A DNA stretch of 64,000 nt, from NCBI RefSeq assembly GCF_001895025.1, contig NZ_BCXI01000013.1, forward strand, positions 124,001-188,000, read 5' to 3'. The position numbers were made by a program, and so were the translations under genes. Position 1 is the first letter of the stretch. Each line of letters starts with the position of its first letter. Of the stretch, positions 1-7,288 are shown in pieces. This DNA comes from Rhodococcus zopfii NBRC 100606 = JCM 9919 (GTDB lineage Bacteria; Actinomycetota; Actinomycetes; Mycobacteriales; Mycobacteriaceae). Under the pieces are notes generated by a model. It had not been told where the DNA came from. It saw only the letters and a list, made by a program, of their open reading frames with translations, and did no database searches.

Positions 1-658
1 CGGCGCCGAACCGCAGGCCGTCGCCCTTCTTCGACAGGGAATGGCCGAGCACCGTGACCTCGGCTCCGAGCGCGGCGGCGATCTTGACGCCGACGTGCCC
101 GAGGCCGCCCATCCCGATGATCGCGACACGAGTGCCCGGTCCGGCACCGTAGCGACGGAGCGGGGAGTACAGGGTGATCCCGGCGCACAGCAGCGGGGCG
201 GCCGCCGCGGGATCCACACCGGCCGGCACCCTCAGCACGAAATGCTCGGTGACGACGATGTGCGTCGAGTATCCGCCCTGGGTGACCTCGCCGTCGGAGC
301 CGATCGCGTTGTACGTGCCGGTGACGCGGTTCTCGCAGTGTTGTTCGGCTCCTGCCCTGCAGGCGTCGCATTCACGGCAGGACGCGACGAAGCAGCCCAC
401 GCCGACACGGTCACCCACCGCGTGCTTCGTGACGTCGGAGCCGACGGCTTCGACGATGCCGACGATCTCGTGTCCCGGGACGAGGGGATAGCGTGTGCGG
501 CCCCACTCGTTGCGGGCGGTGTGGATGTCGGAGTGGCAGATTCCGGCGTACTCGATCCGGATGAGCACATCCAGCGGGCCCGGTTCCCGGCGCTCGATGG
601 TGGTCTTGGTGAGGGGTGCGTCTGCGGCGGGCGCAGCGTAGGCGGCGACGGTCGTCAT
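1..658 (-). CDS. adhC: NAD(P)-dependent zinc alcohol dehydrogenase, AdhC/cinnamyl-alcohol type (partial, C-terminus outside window)
   Basis: Medium-chain dehydrogenase that interconverts alcohols and aldehydes with a nicotinamide cofactor in the cytoplasm. The first 219 residues are present. They include the catalytic-zinc entry GICHSDIHT, the zinc motif GHE, the structural-zinc cysteines in [10 protein letters not shown]...C, and the start of the Rossmann fold with the nucleotide loop [11 protein letters not shown]. The order and wording match the AdhC (YahK-like) subfamily of mycobacteria. The ATG at 658 is the only sensible start and the protein begins MTTVAAYAA, as in that family. The gene follows metE on the same strand, with a strong hairpin between them, so it is probably a separate transcription unit. 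The family assignment is firm; the physiological substrate is unknown. Confidence 0.93.
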   Translation of the reverse strand, partial: MTTVAAYAAPAADAPLTKTTIERREPGPLDVLIRIEYAGICHSDIHTARNEWGRTRYPLVPGHEIVGIVEAVGSDVTKHAVGDRVGVGCFVASCRECDACRAGAEQHCENRVTGTYNAIGSDGEVTQGGYSTHIVVTEHFVLRVPAGVDPAAAAPLLCAGITLYSPLRRYGAGPGTRVAIIGMGGLGHVGVKIAAALGAEVTVLGHSLSKKGDGLRFGA

Positions 659-683
659 CTTTCATGCCTACACCCGAAGCGAC

Positions 684-720
684 GGTGCGCACCCGCGGGG
701 GCTGTCCACGGGTGCGCACC
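684..720 (-). terminator. Hairpin after metE, probable terminator
   Basis: A perfect 12-bp inverted repeat, GGTGCGCACCCG at 684-695 and its complement at 709-720, has a 13-nt loop. It starts 18 nt beyond the metE stop, on the side metE transcription would reach. No T-tract follows, as is common for actinobacterial terminators. It sits between the metE stop and the adhC start codon. Confidence 0.6.
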
Positions 721-737
721 GATCGGGCGGGATGCTG

Positions 738-3026
738 CTACTGCTGGGCGGCGACGCGGCGCCGCAACCGGCGTGCCGCCGCGACGAGGTTGCGCAGCGA
801 CGGTTCGAGCTGCCAGTGATGGCGGGTCTTGAGCCCGCCGTCCGGGTTGGCCCACAACCGGTCCGGGTCCACCGACTCGGCGGCCTCGGTGAGCAGTTCG
901 TCCAGCTCGTCGATGTCCGGGATCCGCGCCGAGCGGCTCTCGTACACGCCGGGACCGACGCCGTGTGTGAGCGCGTGGTCCTTGATCGCCTCGAGCACCC
1001 AGCGGATGGACCGGGTCGCGACGATCGCGGTGACGTCCGCGTCGAGCCGTTCGATCGCCTCGACCACCGACTGCTGCCCGGAGTACGTCAGGTGCGTGTG
1101 GATCTGCGTCTCCGGCTTCGCACCGCCGGTCGCGAGCCGGAACGCGTCGACGGCCCAGTCCAGGTACTCCGCGCGGCCGTCCTGCCGGAGCGGCAGCAGT
1201 TCCCGGATCGCCGGCTCGTCGACCTGGATGATCGCGATACCCGCCCGCTCGAGATCGGCGATCTCGTCGCGGATGGCCAGCGCGAGCTGGTCGGCGGTTT
1301 CGTGCAGCGGCTGATCCTGGCGCATGTACGACCGGGCGAGCATCGTCACCGGGCCGGTGAGCATGCCCTTGACCGGCTTGTCGGTGAGCGACTGCGCAAA
1401 CGCGATCCACTCGACGGTCATCGGCTTCGGCCGCACGATGTCGCCGTAGAGGATCGGCGGACGCGTGCACCGGGAGCCGTAGGCCTGCACCCAGCCGAAG
1501 TGCGTGGTGGCGAAGCCCTCCAGCAGCTCGGCGAAGTACTGGATCATGTCGTTGCGCTCGTGCTCACCGTGCACGAGCACATCGAGGCCGATATCCTCCT
1601 GCAGCCGGATGGTGGACTCGATCTCTTCGCGGATCCGTTTGACGTAGTCGTCGTACGAGATCCGGCCTTCGCCGAGGTCGTGGCGGACCTTGCGGATCTC
1701 GTCGGTCTGCGGGAACGACCCGAGAGTGGTCGCGGGGACCGGCGGCAGGTTCAGCCGTTCCTGCTGCGCAGCGCGACGCTGCTCGTACGGCGCGCGCATG
1801 CGGTGTTCGGGCTTCAGCGCATTGATCCGCGCGCGGACGGTGTGCTTCTGCTTGAAGTGCACCGATGTCGGCGGCACGCGCCACTTCTCCTCGGCGCCGG
1901 TGGTCAGTGCCTTGGCGAGCGAGACCACCTCGCCGACCTTCTGCTTCGCGAAGGCGAGGCGGTCGGCGACGTCACCGGGGATGTCGTATTCGACGAGCAG
2001 GTCGTAGGGCACGTGCAGCAACGAGCACGACGTCGACACGACCAGGTCCGGAGCGACCGCGGCGATCGAGTCGAGGTATTCGAGGACGCGGCGGCGGTCG
2101 GCGCGCCACACGTTGCGGCCGTCGACCACACCGGCGTAGATGCGTTTGCGCTTGAGGCCGGGCACAGCGGCCAGTTCGTCGGCGCTGATCCGGCCGTTGA
2201 TCAGGTCCAGGCCGATCGCCTCGATCTTCGACGCCGCGAGGATCGGCAGGGCAGCACCGAGATGTCCGTACGGGCCGGTGACGAGCAGGCGCGGGCGCAG
2301 CGGCGCCTGGGCCAGCACATCGTAGGCGCGCTTCAGTGCAGCGAGTTCGTCCTCGCTGCGGTCCTCGGTGAACGACGGCTCGTCGAGCTGGACGCACGTG
2401 GCGCCGGCCTTGGCGAGCTGCTCGAAGAGCTTTTCGTACTCGGGGAGCAGAGCGTCGAGCAGGTCGAGCGTGGAGAACTCGTCCTGCTGCGAGGTCGGCG
2501 AGACCTTCGACAGCAGCAGCAGCGACACCGGACCGAGCACGACCGGGCGCAGCTCGATGCCCTTCGCCTTGGCACGTTCGAACTCGTCGAGCACGGCGGC
2601 CGAGTTCAACGCGAACGTGGTGTCCTCGTCGAGTTCGGGCTGCCGGTAGTGGTAGTTACTGCCGAACCAGCGGACCAGTTCCAGCGGCGGGAAGTCTTCC
2701 CGGCCGCGGCACAGCGTGAAGTAGAAGTCGAGCGGGTCGAGCTCGCCGACCAGGGGACGGAACCGCTCGGGGACCGCGCCGAACAACAGGGCGTTGTCCA
2801 GGACGTGGTCGTAGTAGGAGAACGTGTTGCCGGGGACCTGCGTCAGTCCGGTCGCCGCGAGTTCGCTCCAGGTGTCCTCCTGGATTTCACGGGCGACGGC
2901 GACGAGTTCGTCGCGCGTGCTGGTGCCGTGCCAGTAGGACTCGAGGGCACGCTTGAGTTCGCGGCGGGTTCCGATACGCGGGTACCCGAGGATGCTGGAT
3001 CCGTAGCCGGTGGCGTTGCTGGCCAT
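738..3026 (-). CDS. metE: MetE-family cobalamin-independent methionine synthase homologue lacking zinc ligands
   Basis: The 762-residue protein has the full two-barrel MetE length. The family transfers a methyl group from 5-methyltetrahydropteroyl-triglutamate to homocysteine. Seen in sequence: the folate/homocysteine residues are kept (GSFPQT, VHGE-ERND with E488, LTGPVT, QVDEP with D603). Of the four zinc ligands known in E. coli MetE (H641, C643, E665, C726), only the histidine remains (H645 in IHTH). The others are T647, V669 and G730, the last in NPDGGLKTR where NPDCGLKTR is normal. Known: zinc activates homocysteine. Inference: this is either an inactive or repurposed paralogue, or an enzyme working another way. 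The ATG at 3026 is chosen because AGGGAAAGG lies about 11 nt upstream and the upstream alternative (3068) falls inside a long hairpin. It lies downstream of fadB2 on the same strand. Confidence 0.9.
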   Translation of the reverse strand: MASNATGYGSSILGYPRIGTRRELKRALESYWHGTSTRDELVAVAREIQEDTWSELAATGLTQVPGNTFSYYDHVLDNALLFGAVPERFRPLVGELDPLDFYFTLCRGREDFPPLELVRWFGSNYHYRQPELDEDTTFALNSAAVLDEFERAKAKGIELRPVVLGPVSLLLLSKVSPTSQQDEFSTLDLLDALLPEYEKLFEQLAKAGATCVQLDEPSFTEDRSEDELAALKRAYDVLAQAPLRPRLLVTGPYGHLGAALPILAASKIEAIGLDLINGRISADELAAVPGLKRKRIYAGVVDGRNVWRADRRRVLEYLDSIAAVAPDLVVSTSCSLLHVPYDLLVEYDIPGDVADRLAFAKQKVGEVVSLAKALTTGAEEKWRVPPTSVHFKQKHTVRARINALKPEHRMRAPYEQRRAAQQERLNLPPVPATTLGSFPQTDEIRKVRHDLGEGRISYDDYVKRIREEIESTIRLQEDIGLDVLVHGEHERNDMIQYFAELLEGFATTHFGWVQAYGSRCTRPPILYGDIVRPKPMTVEWIAFAQSLTDKPVKGMLTGPVTMLARSYMRQDQPLHETADQLALAIRDEIADLERAGIAIIQVDEPAIRELLPLRQDGRAEYLDWAVDAFRLATGGAKPETQIHTHLTYSGQQSVVEAIERLDADVTAIVATRSIRWVLEAIKDHALTHGVGPGVYESRSARIPDIDELDELLTEAAESVDPDRLWANPDGGLKTRHHWQLEPSLRNLVAAARRLRRRVAAQQ

Positions 3027-3056
3027 CTCGGAATCGACCTTTCCCTCATGCACCTC

Positions 3057-3109
3057 GCGCCCGTGCACCGACGAGCAGTGCGCAGGGCACTGCTGTCGGG
3101 CACGGGCGC
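3057..3109 (-). terminator. 23-bp stem-loop in the fadB2-metE gap
   Basis: Three nested arms (10, 5 and 8 bp) pair with only two single-base bulges (A3067, G3073) and a 5-nt loop at 3082-3086. The structure ends 31 nt upstream of the metE start and begins 29 nt after the fadB2 stop. It could terminate fadB2, act as a metE leader element, or both. No U-run follows on either strand. The 111-nt gap is too short for a complete cobalamin riboswitch. Confidence 0.55.
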
Positions 3110-3137
3110 CGAAGTGCGGTGTGGTGCTACCTACTAC

Positions 3138-4034
3138 TTAGCTGGCCTTCTTGGAGGCCCGACCGTTTTCGGCGTACTCGTAGAAGCCGGCACCCGACTT
3201 CTTGCCGACGAGGCCGGCCTCGACCATGCGGAGCAGCAGCGGCGGCGCCGAGTACAGCGGCTCCTTGAACTCGTCGTACATCGAGTCGGCGATGGCCTTG
3301 ACGGTGTCGAGACCGACCAGATCGGTCAGGGCGAGCGGACCCATCGGGTGGGCACAGCCGAGCACCATCGTCTTGTCGATATCGTCCTTGGTCGCGAAAC
3401 CGGATTCGACCATCCGGATCGCCGACAGCAGGTACGGCACGAGCAGCGCGTTCGCGATGAAGCCGGCGCGGTCCGAGGAGCGGACGACCTGCTTTCCGAG
3501 CACGTCGGCGGCGAAGGCCTCGGCCCGCTGGGCGACGGTGGAGCTGGTCTTCAGCGTGGTGACCAGCTCGACGAGCGGAAGCACCGGCACCGGGTTGAAG
3601 AAGTGCAGGCCGATGACGCGCTCGGGGGCGCTGGTGGCGATGCCCAGCTTCATGATCGGGATCGACGAGGTGTTCGAGGCGAGCACCGCGTTCGGATCCG
3701 TGACGATCTTGTCGAGTTCGGCGAAGATCTCGCTCTTGACCTTCTCGTCCTCGACGACAGCCTCCACGACGAGCTGGCGGTCCGCGAAATCACCGAGGTC
3801 CGAGGTGAACCGGAGACGCCACGCGGCCTGCTCCCGTTCCCGTTCGGTGATCTTTCCGCTGCTCACACCACGGTCGAGGGACCGGAGGATGCGGGCTCGT
3901 CCTGCAGCCGCGAGCTCGCGGGTCTGCTCGAACACCAGTACGTCGACATGAGCGCGCGCGCACACCTCGGCGATACCTGCGCCCATGATCCCGGCGCCGA
4001 TCACGCCGACGCGCTGAATCTTTTCGCTGGTCAC
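3138..4034 (-). CDS. fadB2: 3-hydroxybutyryl-CoA dehydrogenase (FadB2 type)
   Basis: NAD(P)-dependent oxidation of 3-hydroxyacyl-CoA (or reduction of acetoacetyl-CoA) in short-chain fatty-acid metabolism. The 298-residue length is typical. The N-terminal Rossmann motif is GAGIMGAG (about residues 13-20), the ASNTSS loop is present, and the catalytic histidine sits in GLHFFNP. The C-terminal dimerisation domain includes the LGCAHPMGPL-like segment. The start is GTG at 4034, with AGAAGGAG six bases upstream. It is downstream of aceA on the same strand but separated by about 190 nt and a terminator, and precedes metE. In M. tuberculosis the homologue Rv0468 is likewise next to icl1, so the pairing of beta-oxidation and glyoxylate-shunt genes is conserved. 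Confidence 0.95.
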   Translation of the reverse strand: MTSEKIQRVGVIGAGIMGAGIAEVCARAHVDVLVFEQTRELAAAGRARILRSLDRGVSSGKITEREREQAAWRLRFTSDLGDFADRQLVVEAVVEDEKVKSEIFAELDKIVTDPNAVLASNTSSIPIMKLGIATSAPERVIGLHFFNPVPVLPLVELVTTLKTSSTVAQRAEAFAADVLGKQVVRSSDRAGFIANALLVPYLLSAIRMVESGFATKDDIDKTMVLGCAHPMGPLALTDLVGLDTVKAIADSMYDEFKEPLYSAPPLLLRMVEAGLVGKKSGAGFYEYAENGRASKKAS

Positions 4035-4166
4035 GTCAGCTCCTTCTCGTCTTGTGGGTTGGTCGTGGAGTTCTTCTGCACGGTGTGCTCTGCAACCGTG
4101 TGGTCTTGCACGACGATCCGGCGGGGATCATCCACCGACCGGATCGTCGCAAGGGTCTAGCTGGGT

Positions 4167-4217
4167 GAAGTCACCGCGGCGGAGTCCGGGACGGATCCCG
4201 CCGCGGTGTGTGACTTC
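4167..4217 (-). terminator. aceA terminator hairpin
   Basis: GAAGTCA plus CCGCGGCGG (4167-4182) pair with CCGCCGCGG (4198-4206) and TGACTTC (4211-4217). This gives 16 bp with one 4-nt bulge, starting 12 nt after the aceA stop codon in the direction of aceA transcription. Confidence 0.7.
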
Positions 4218-4228
4218 GGGGCCTGTTC

Positions 4229-5518
4229 CTAGTGGAACTGGCCCTCCTCGGTGGAGCCCTTCAGGGCGGCCGTGGAGGTGTTCGGGTCGACCGTGGTGGC
4301 GATCGAGTCGAAGTAGCCGGCACCGACCTCACGCTGGTGCTTGATGGCGGTGAAGCCCCGCTCCTCGGCAGCCTTGAACTCGCGCTCCTGCAGCTCGACG
4401 AACGCGGTCATGCCGTTGCGGGCGTAGCCGTGAGCCAGATCGAACATGCCGTAGTTGAGCGAGTGGAAGCCGGCCAGCGTGATGAACTGGAACTTGAAGC
4501 CCATCGCGCCGAGCTCACGCTGGAACTTCGCGATGGTCGCGTCGTCCAGGTGAGCCTTCCAGTTGAAGGACGGCGAGCAGTTGTAGGCGAGGAGCTGGTC
4601 CGGGAACTCGCCACGGACGGCCTCGGCGAACTTCTTGGCGACCTCGAGGTCCGGAACGCCGGTCTCCATCCAGATCAGGTCGGAGTAGGGGGCGTAGGCC
4701 TTGGCACGCGCGATGCAGGGCTCGATGCCGTTCTTGACGCCGTAGAAGCCCTCGGCCGTACGGGTGCCGTCGAGGAATTCGCGGTCGCGCTCGTCGACGT
4801 CGGAGGTCAGCAGCGTGGCGGCCTCGGCGTCGGTGCGGGCGATGACGACGGTGGGGACGTCCGCGACGTCGGCCGCGAGGCGGGCCGAGGTCAGGGTGCG
4901 GATGTGCTGCTGGGTCGGGATGAGCACCTTGCCACCGAGGTGGCCGCACTTCTTCTCCGACGCGAGCTGGTCCTCCCAGTGCGAACCGGCGACACCGGCA
5001 GCGATCATGGCCTTCTGCAGCTCGTAGACGTTGAGCGCGCCGCCGAAGCCGGCCTCACCGTCGGCGACGATCGGAGCGAGCCAGTTGTCGACCGAGGTGT
5101 CGCCCTCGACCTTGGCGATCTCGTCGGCGCGGAGCAGCGCGTTGTTGATGCGGCGGACGACCTGCGGCACCGAGTTCGCCGGGTACAGCGACTGGTCCGG
5201 GTAGGTGTGGCCGGAAAGGTTCGCGTCACCGGCGACCTGCCAGCCGGACAGGTAGATGGCCTTGAGGCCGGCGCGGACCTGCTGCACGGCCTGGTTGCCG
5301 GTCAGGGCGCCCAGCGAGTTGATGTAGTCCTCGTTGTTGACGAGATCCCAGAGGATCTCCGAGCCACGGCGAGCGAGGGTGGCCTCCTCGACGACGGTGC
5401 CCTGCAGCTTCACGACCTGCTCGGCCGTGTAGTTGCGGGTGACGCCCTTCCAGCGGGGGTTGGTGTCCCAGTCCTTCTGGATTTCTTCAGCGGTCCGCGG
5501 GGTGCCGGTGGTCGACAT
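4229..5518 (-). CDS. aceA: Isocitrate lyase
   Basis: Cleaves isocitrate to glyoxylate and succinate, the first step of the glyoxylate shunt, needed for growth on acetate and fatty acids. At 429 residues it is the size of mycobacterial Icl1. The catalytic loop KKCGH places the active-site cysteine at position 191. The TIM-barrel motifs ARTDAEAA and the C-terminal [10 protein letters not shown] segment are present. The ATG at 5518 has GTGGAG 8-10 nt upstream; a TTG one codon earlier is a weaker alternative. Its promoter region carries a TTGCAAA repeat resembling RamB sites, and ramB lies 1.8 kb away, so acetate-dependent control by RamB is likely. Confidence 0.97.
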   Translation of the reverse strand: MSTTGTPRTAEEIQKDWDTNPRWKGVTRNYTAEQVVKLQGTVVEEATLARRGSEILWDLVNNEDYINSLGALTGNQAVQQVRAGLKAIYLSGWQVAGDANLSGHTYPDQSLYPANSVPQVVRRINNALLRADEIAKVEGDTSVDNWLAPIVADGEAGFGGALNVYELQKAMIAAGVAGSHWEDQLASEKKCGHLGGKVLIPTQQHIRTLTSARLAADVADVPTVVIARTDAEAATLLTSDVDERDREFLDGTRTAEGFYGVKNGIEPCIARAKAYAPYSDLIWMETGVPDLEVAKKFAEAVRGEFPDQLLAYNCSPSFNWKAHLDDATIAKFQRELGAMGFKFQFITLAGFHSLNYGMFDLAHGYARNGMTAFVELQEREFKAAEERGFTAIKHQREVGAGYFDSIATTVDPNTSTAALKGSTEEGQFH

Positions 5519-6029
5519 CAAAGCTCCACTCTCTAGATTCGAATCCGCTCCGGGTGTTCAGCAGTACGTGCGTACGACTTCACACCCTTCACGTGCCGTT
5601 CGGATGTACACCAAGACAATGACACAGCCGAAAAAGGCCCGTCTACCTGTTGCTAATGCCAACCTTGGCTATTTTTCGAGGGGGCCTTGCAAAGATTGCA
5701 AATCAATGGCCGCTCCAACGAGTCTCAACTCGGACGATTCGATTACCGGCCGGTAGCCCTACCTCGGGTTTCGCAGTGCCACGACCGGCGACCGCATCCT
5801 CCCCCCGACCGGCGCCCACCGGCCGTCGCACCCCGAAGCCGACGCGAATGTGGGCGGACTCACACCGCCCCCGCCGCCGAGCAGGGCCTTCCGTCACACC
5901 TAGATCAAGACGATTTCTGCAGCCGGACGTAACATGACTCACGGCGACCGGATCGGGGCTGGACTCGTCGCGCATTTGTGCTGCGCAGCTGCTCGCGTCT
6001 CGCCCACCCACACGAGCAGAGGAGCGGTC
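5519..6029. promoter_or_regulatory. Divergent aceA/hmp control region
   Basis: About 510 bp without a convincing gene separates two divergent genes. It is more AT-rich around 5600-5705 than its surroundings. It holds the TTGCAAA pair (5687-5702) and a small perfect palindrome, GCCAACCTTGGC at 5658-5669. An AGAGGAG ribosome-binding site at 6018-6024 serves hmp. Open frames in this stretch have poor codon usage and I do not support them as genes. Confidence 0.6.
5687..5702. promoter_or_regulatory. Putative RamB binding site upstream of aceA
   Basis: Two TTGCAAA heptamers (5687-5693 and 5696-5702) stand nine bases apart, 169-184 bp upstream of the aceA start. Corynebacterium RamB recognises a motif ending in TTTGCAAA. 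The same heptamer recurs just before ramB. The match is by eye only. Confidence 0.55.
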
Positions 6030-7235
6030 ATCCTTTCCCCCACATCACACGCCGTCATCGCGGCCACGCTGCCCGCCGTGGAAGCCCACATCGGCCGGAT
6101 CTCCGAACGGTTCTACGAGCGCCTCTTCACGGCGGCACCGCACCTGTGCACGGACCTCTTCAATCGCACGAACCAGCGCAACCGGGAACAGCAGAAGGCA
6201 CTCGCGAGTTCCATCGCAGCCTTCGCCAAGCTCCTCATCACCGAGCAGCCCGAGGACATCGACGCGATCATGGCCCGGATCGCCCACAAACACGCGTCGA
6301 TCGGCATCCAGGCCGGGCACTACGAAATGATCCGCTTCCATCTGTTCGCCGCGATCGGCGAAGTGCTCGGCGACGCAGTGACCCCCGCGGTCGCGGCAGC
6401 CTGGCACCAGGTCTACACGCTCATGGCGAATTCTCTCATCAGCCAGGAAGCCGCCCTCTACGACTCGGCCGGCGTCCCCCACGGTCACGTCTGGCGACTG
6501 GTGATCGTCTCCGAGGTCGAATACGACGGCGCCCGGGTCGCGACGTTCGTGTTGCGATCACTCGACGGCCGCCCGCTCCCCGGTTTTCAACCGGGACAGT
6601 ACATTTCGCTCTGTGTGCGACTTCCGGACGGCACCCGCCAGATCCGCCAGTACACCCTGGTACGGGGCCGGGTCCCCGGCGAGTGGGCCGTCACGATCAA
6701 GCAGGTCCCGGGCGGTCTGGTCTCCCCGTTCTTGGTCGACGCCGTCCGGCCCGGCACCGAACTGATCGTGTCGCATCCCTTCGGAAGCCTCCGCATCGAA
6801 GGCGGCCACACTCCGTTGGTGCTGATCTCGGCCGGTATCGGTATCACCAGCACACTGACCACCCTGCAGAACCTCGCCGAGACCGCCCCGTTGCGTCGCG
6901 TCGTCGCACTGCACGTGGACCACTCCCCCTACGACCATGCCCGGCGCGCGGACATCGCCGAACTCGTCTCCCGCTTGCCCAATTCCCAAATGCAGGTGCG
7001 GTACAACGACTTCGAAGAGTTCCATGTACTCGGCCGATCCCCGGTCGACGATCTCGACATTCCTCCGAGCGCCAAGATCTACGTGTACGGACCGGTCATG
7101 TTCATGCGGGCGGTCAGGGACGGCCTCGTCGCGCGCGGTGTGCCGTTCGAGTCGATCCACTACGAGGCATTCGCGCCGGGGTCGTGGCTCGGCGTCGACC
7201 GGCCCCTGCAGGTCGCCTCGGGCCGTCTCGATTAA
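6030..7235 (+). CDS. hmp: Flavohemoglobin, nitric oxide dioxygenase (probable ATC start)
   Basis: Converts nitric oxide and O2 to nitrate using heme, FAD and NAD(P)H, protecting against nitrosative stress. Globin domain: Y29, NQRN with Q54, and proximal H88 in HKHASIGI. FAD-binding barrel: RQYTLV. NAD domain: GIGITST and a C-terminal YVYGP...HYEAF. Aligning with E. coli Hmp (396 aa) puts its Met1 exactly on the ATC codon at 6030, with no gap to Y29. AGAGGAG lies five bases before that codon. No ATG, GTG or TTG is close by; the first in-frame ATG (5934) adds 32 unrelated residues and has no ribosome-binding site. The gene interrupts the icl-ramB neighbourhood known from mycobacteria, suggesting insertion. 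Function is firm; the start codon is an inference. Confidence 0.92.
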   Translation: MLSPTSHAVIAATLPAVEAHIGRISERFYERLFTAAPHLCTDLFNRTNQRNREQQKALASSIAAFAKLLITEQPEDIDAIMARIAHKHASIGIQAGHYEMIRFHLFAAIGEVLGDAVTPAVAAAWHQVYTLMANSLISQEAALYDSAGVPHGHVWRLVIVSEVEYDGARVATFVLRSLDGRPLPGFQPGQYISLCVRLPDGTRQIRQYTLVRGRVPGEWAVTIKQVPGGLVSPFLVDAVRPGTELIVSHPFGSLRIEGGHTPLVLISAGIGITSTLTTLQNLAETAPLRRVVALHVDHSPYDHARRADIAELVSRLPNSQMQVRYNDFEEFHVLGRSPVDDLDIPPSAKIYVYGPVMFMRAVRDGLVARGVPFESIHYEAFAPGSWLGVDRPLQVASGRLD

Positions 7236-7239
7236 CACG

Positions 7240-7260
7240 TTGCGAACGCTTCGTTGCAAA
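7240..7260. promoter_or_regulatory. Putative RamB autoregulatory site
   Basis: TTGCGAA (7240-7246) and TTGCAAA (7254-7260) lie 29-49 bp upstream of the ramB start codon. They match the heptamer found upstream of aceA. RamB is known to repress its own gene in Corynebacterium glutamicum, so autoregulation is plausible here. Confidence 0.5.
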
Positions 7261-7288
7261 GCCCTGTAGCTGGTCGTACGCTGGGCGA

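Noticed and set aside
3027-3137. Cobalamin riboswitch before metE
   Set aside because: The gap is only 111 bp and I see no B12-box-like segment; the region is one long hairpin instead.
732-4160. 1142-residue open frame on the + strand opposite metE and fadB2
   Set aside because: GC-rich antisense shadow: composition is Arg/Asp/Val biased, it lacks any domain, and both underlying genes on the minus strand are certain.
5569-5584. GlxR/CRP-like TGTGA-N6-TCACA site upstream of aceA
   Set aside because: Only one half-site (TCACA) matches; the other half is poor.
5934-6029. ATG 5934 as the hmp start
   Set aside because: No ribosome-binding site, 32 extra residues without similarity, and the family N-terminus aligns to 6030; kept only as an alternative.
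5978-7288. Apparent N-terminal extension of RamB overlapping hmp
   Set aside because: Out-of-frame reading of hmp; RamB homology and a good start begin at 7289.
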